From the NCBI GenBank assembly GCA_947254595.1, contig CAMYED010000025.1, positions 1 through 14,784 on the forward strand: DNA of 14,784 nucleotides, read 5' to 3'. Positions 14,547 to 14,784 of this stretch are shown piece after piece (within the stretch, counting starts at the first letter, position 1; each line of letters starts with the position of its first letter). The position numbers and the translations under genes were made by a program. The notes beneath the pieces were generated by a model. The model was given only the letters and a program-made list of their open reading frames with translations, was not told the origin of the DNA and ran no database searches. Source of the DNA: an uncultured Gardnerella sp. (GTDB lineage: Bacteria > Actinomycetota > Actinomycetes > Actinomycetales > Bifidobacteriaceae).

Positions 14547-14784
14547 ATGGCATATATGACGCAAAAAGATTTAGCGAATACTGAGGTCGATTGTGTTCGT
14601 GCGCGTCAAATTGCCGACGGCGTGCACAGCGTGCAAGACGCCATTGCTCAAGCCGAATCGCATTATGGTCGCAAAGCTGAGTCGGTTACACTGCTTGCCG
14701 CAACTAAAACGCGAGATGTTGGCGAAATCATGGCAGCGCTTAAAGCTGGAGTGCGAGTAATTGGGGAAAATCGCCCGCAAGAAA
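14547..14784 (+). CDS. YggS/PROSC-type PLP homeostasis protein, 5' part
   Basis: The gene runs off the window; 79 codons are visible. The product begins MAYMTQKDL. It contains LLAATKTR (49-56), with Lys54 the expected pyridoxal-phosphate lysine, and VIGENRPQE (71-79), matching the conserved GENRVQE block of the family. These proteins bind PLP as a single barrel domain and act in vitamin B6 and amino-acid balance, without a firmly known enzyme activity. GGGG at 14537-14540 supports the ATG at 14547; a second ATG is at 14556. It follows gluQ by 35 bp on the same strand. Confidence 0.9.
   Translation, partial: MAYMTQKDLANTEVDCVRARQIADGVHSVQDAIAQAESHYGRKAESVTLLAATKTRDVGEIMAALKAGVRVIGENRPQE

Overview
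The window looks like chromosomal DNA of a low-GC member of the Bifidobacteriaceae, most likely Gardnerella. The actinobacterial gene content supports this: a fused Nudix/histidine-phosphatase MutT1-type protein, a bifidobacterial-type polyphosphate kinase and GluQ-RS, in AT-rich DNA. This is an inference from gene content, not from a database match.

Layout. Positions 1-454 hold no convincing gene. They carry three kinds of repeat: degenerate hairpin units spaced exactly 52 bp, a 7-bp tandem repeat, and a GC-rich multi-hairpin element. Positions 455-2348 (minus strand) hold mutT1 and an overlapping gene of unknown function. Positions 2379-2624 are non-coding and carry a 20-22 bp-periodic array of a GACTGTSA motif. 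Positions 2625-9618 are an accessory, defence-rich block: an rloA/rloB-like ATPase/Toprim pair (minus), a divergent DNA cytosine methyltransferase and Sau3AI-like restriction enzyme (plus, predicted GATC-specific), four 33-bp iteron-like repeats, and an AAA_14/DUF4143 ATPase (plus). A short relic of a second DUF4143 ATPase gene sits upstream of the methyltransferase. A bidirectional terminator at about 9640-9690 closes the block. Positions 9707-11944 (minus) hold ppk. Positions 11945-12580 are a long divergent control region with a possible PHO box for ppk and an orphan strong terminator pointing towards the aquaporin gene. From 12581 onwards the plus strand holds a GlpF-type glycerol facilitator, GluQ-RS and the start of a YggS-type PLP protein, which runs off the window.

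How it fits together. ppk and mutT1 are neighbours in mycobacteria (Rv2984/Rv2985) and share orientation here, but about 7.3 kb of defence genes lies between them, so the block is probably an insertion. The restriction-modification pair would protect host GATC sites and cut unmodified incoming DNA. RloAB resembles AbiL-type phage-defence modules, but the RloB homologue has lost the first Toprim glutamate. The DUF4143 ATPase has its own promoter beneath a 33-bp repeat array. The most interesting signals are that array, the deletion-derived DUF4143 relic, the altered RloB active site, the phased array before mutT1 and the orphan transcript unit before glpF.
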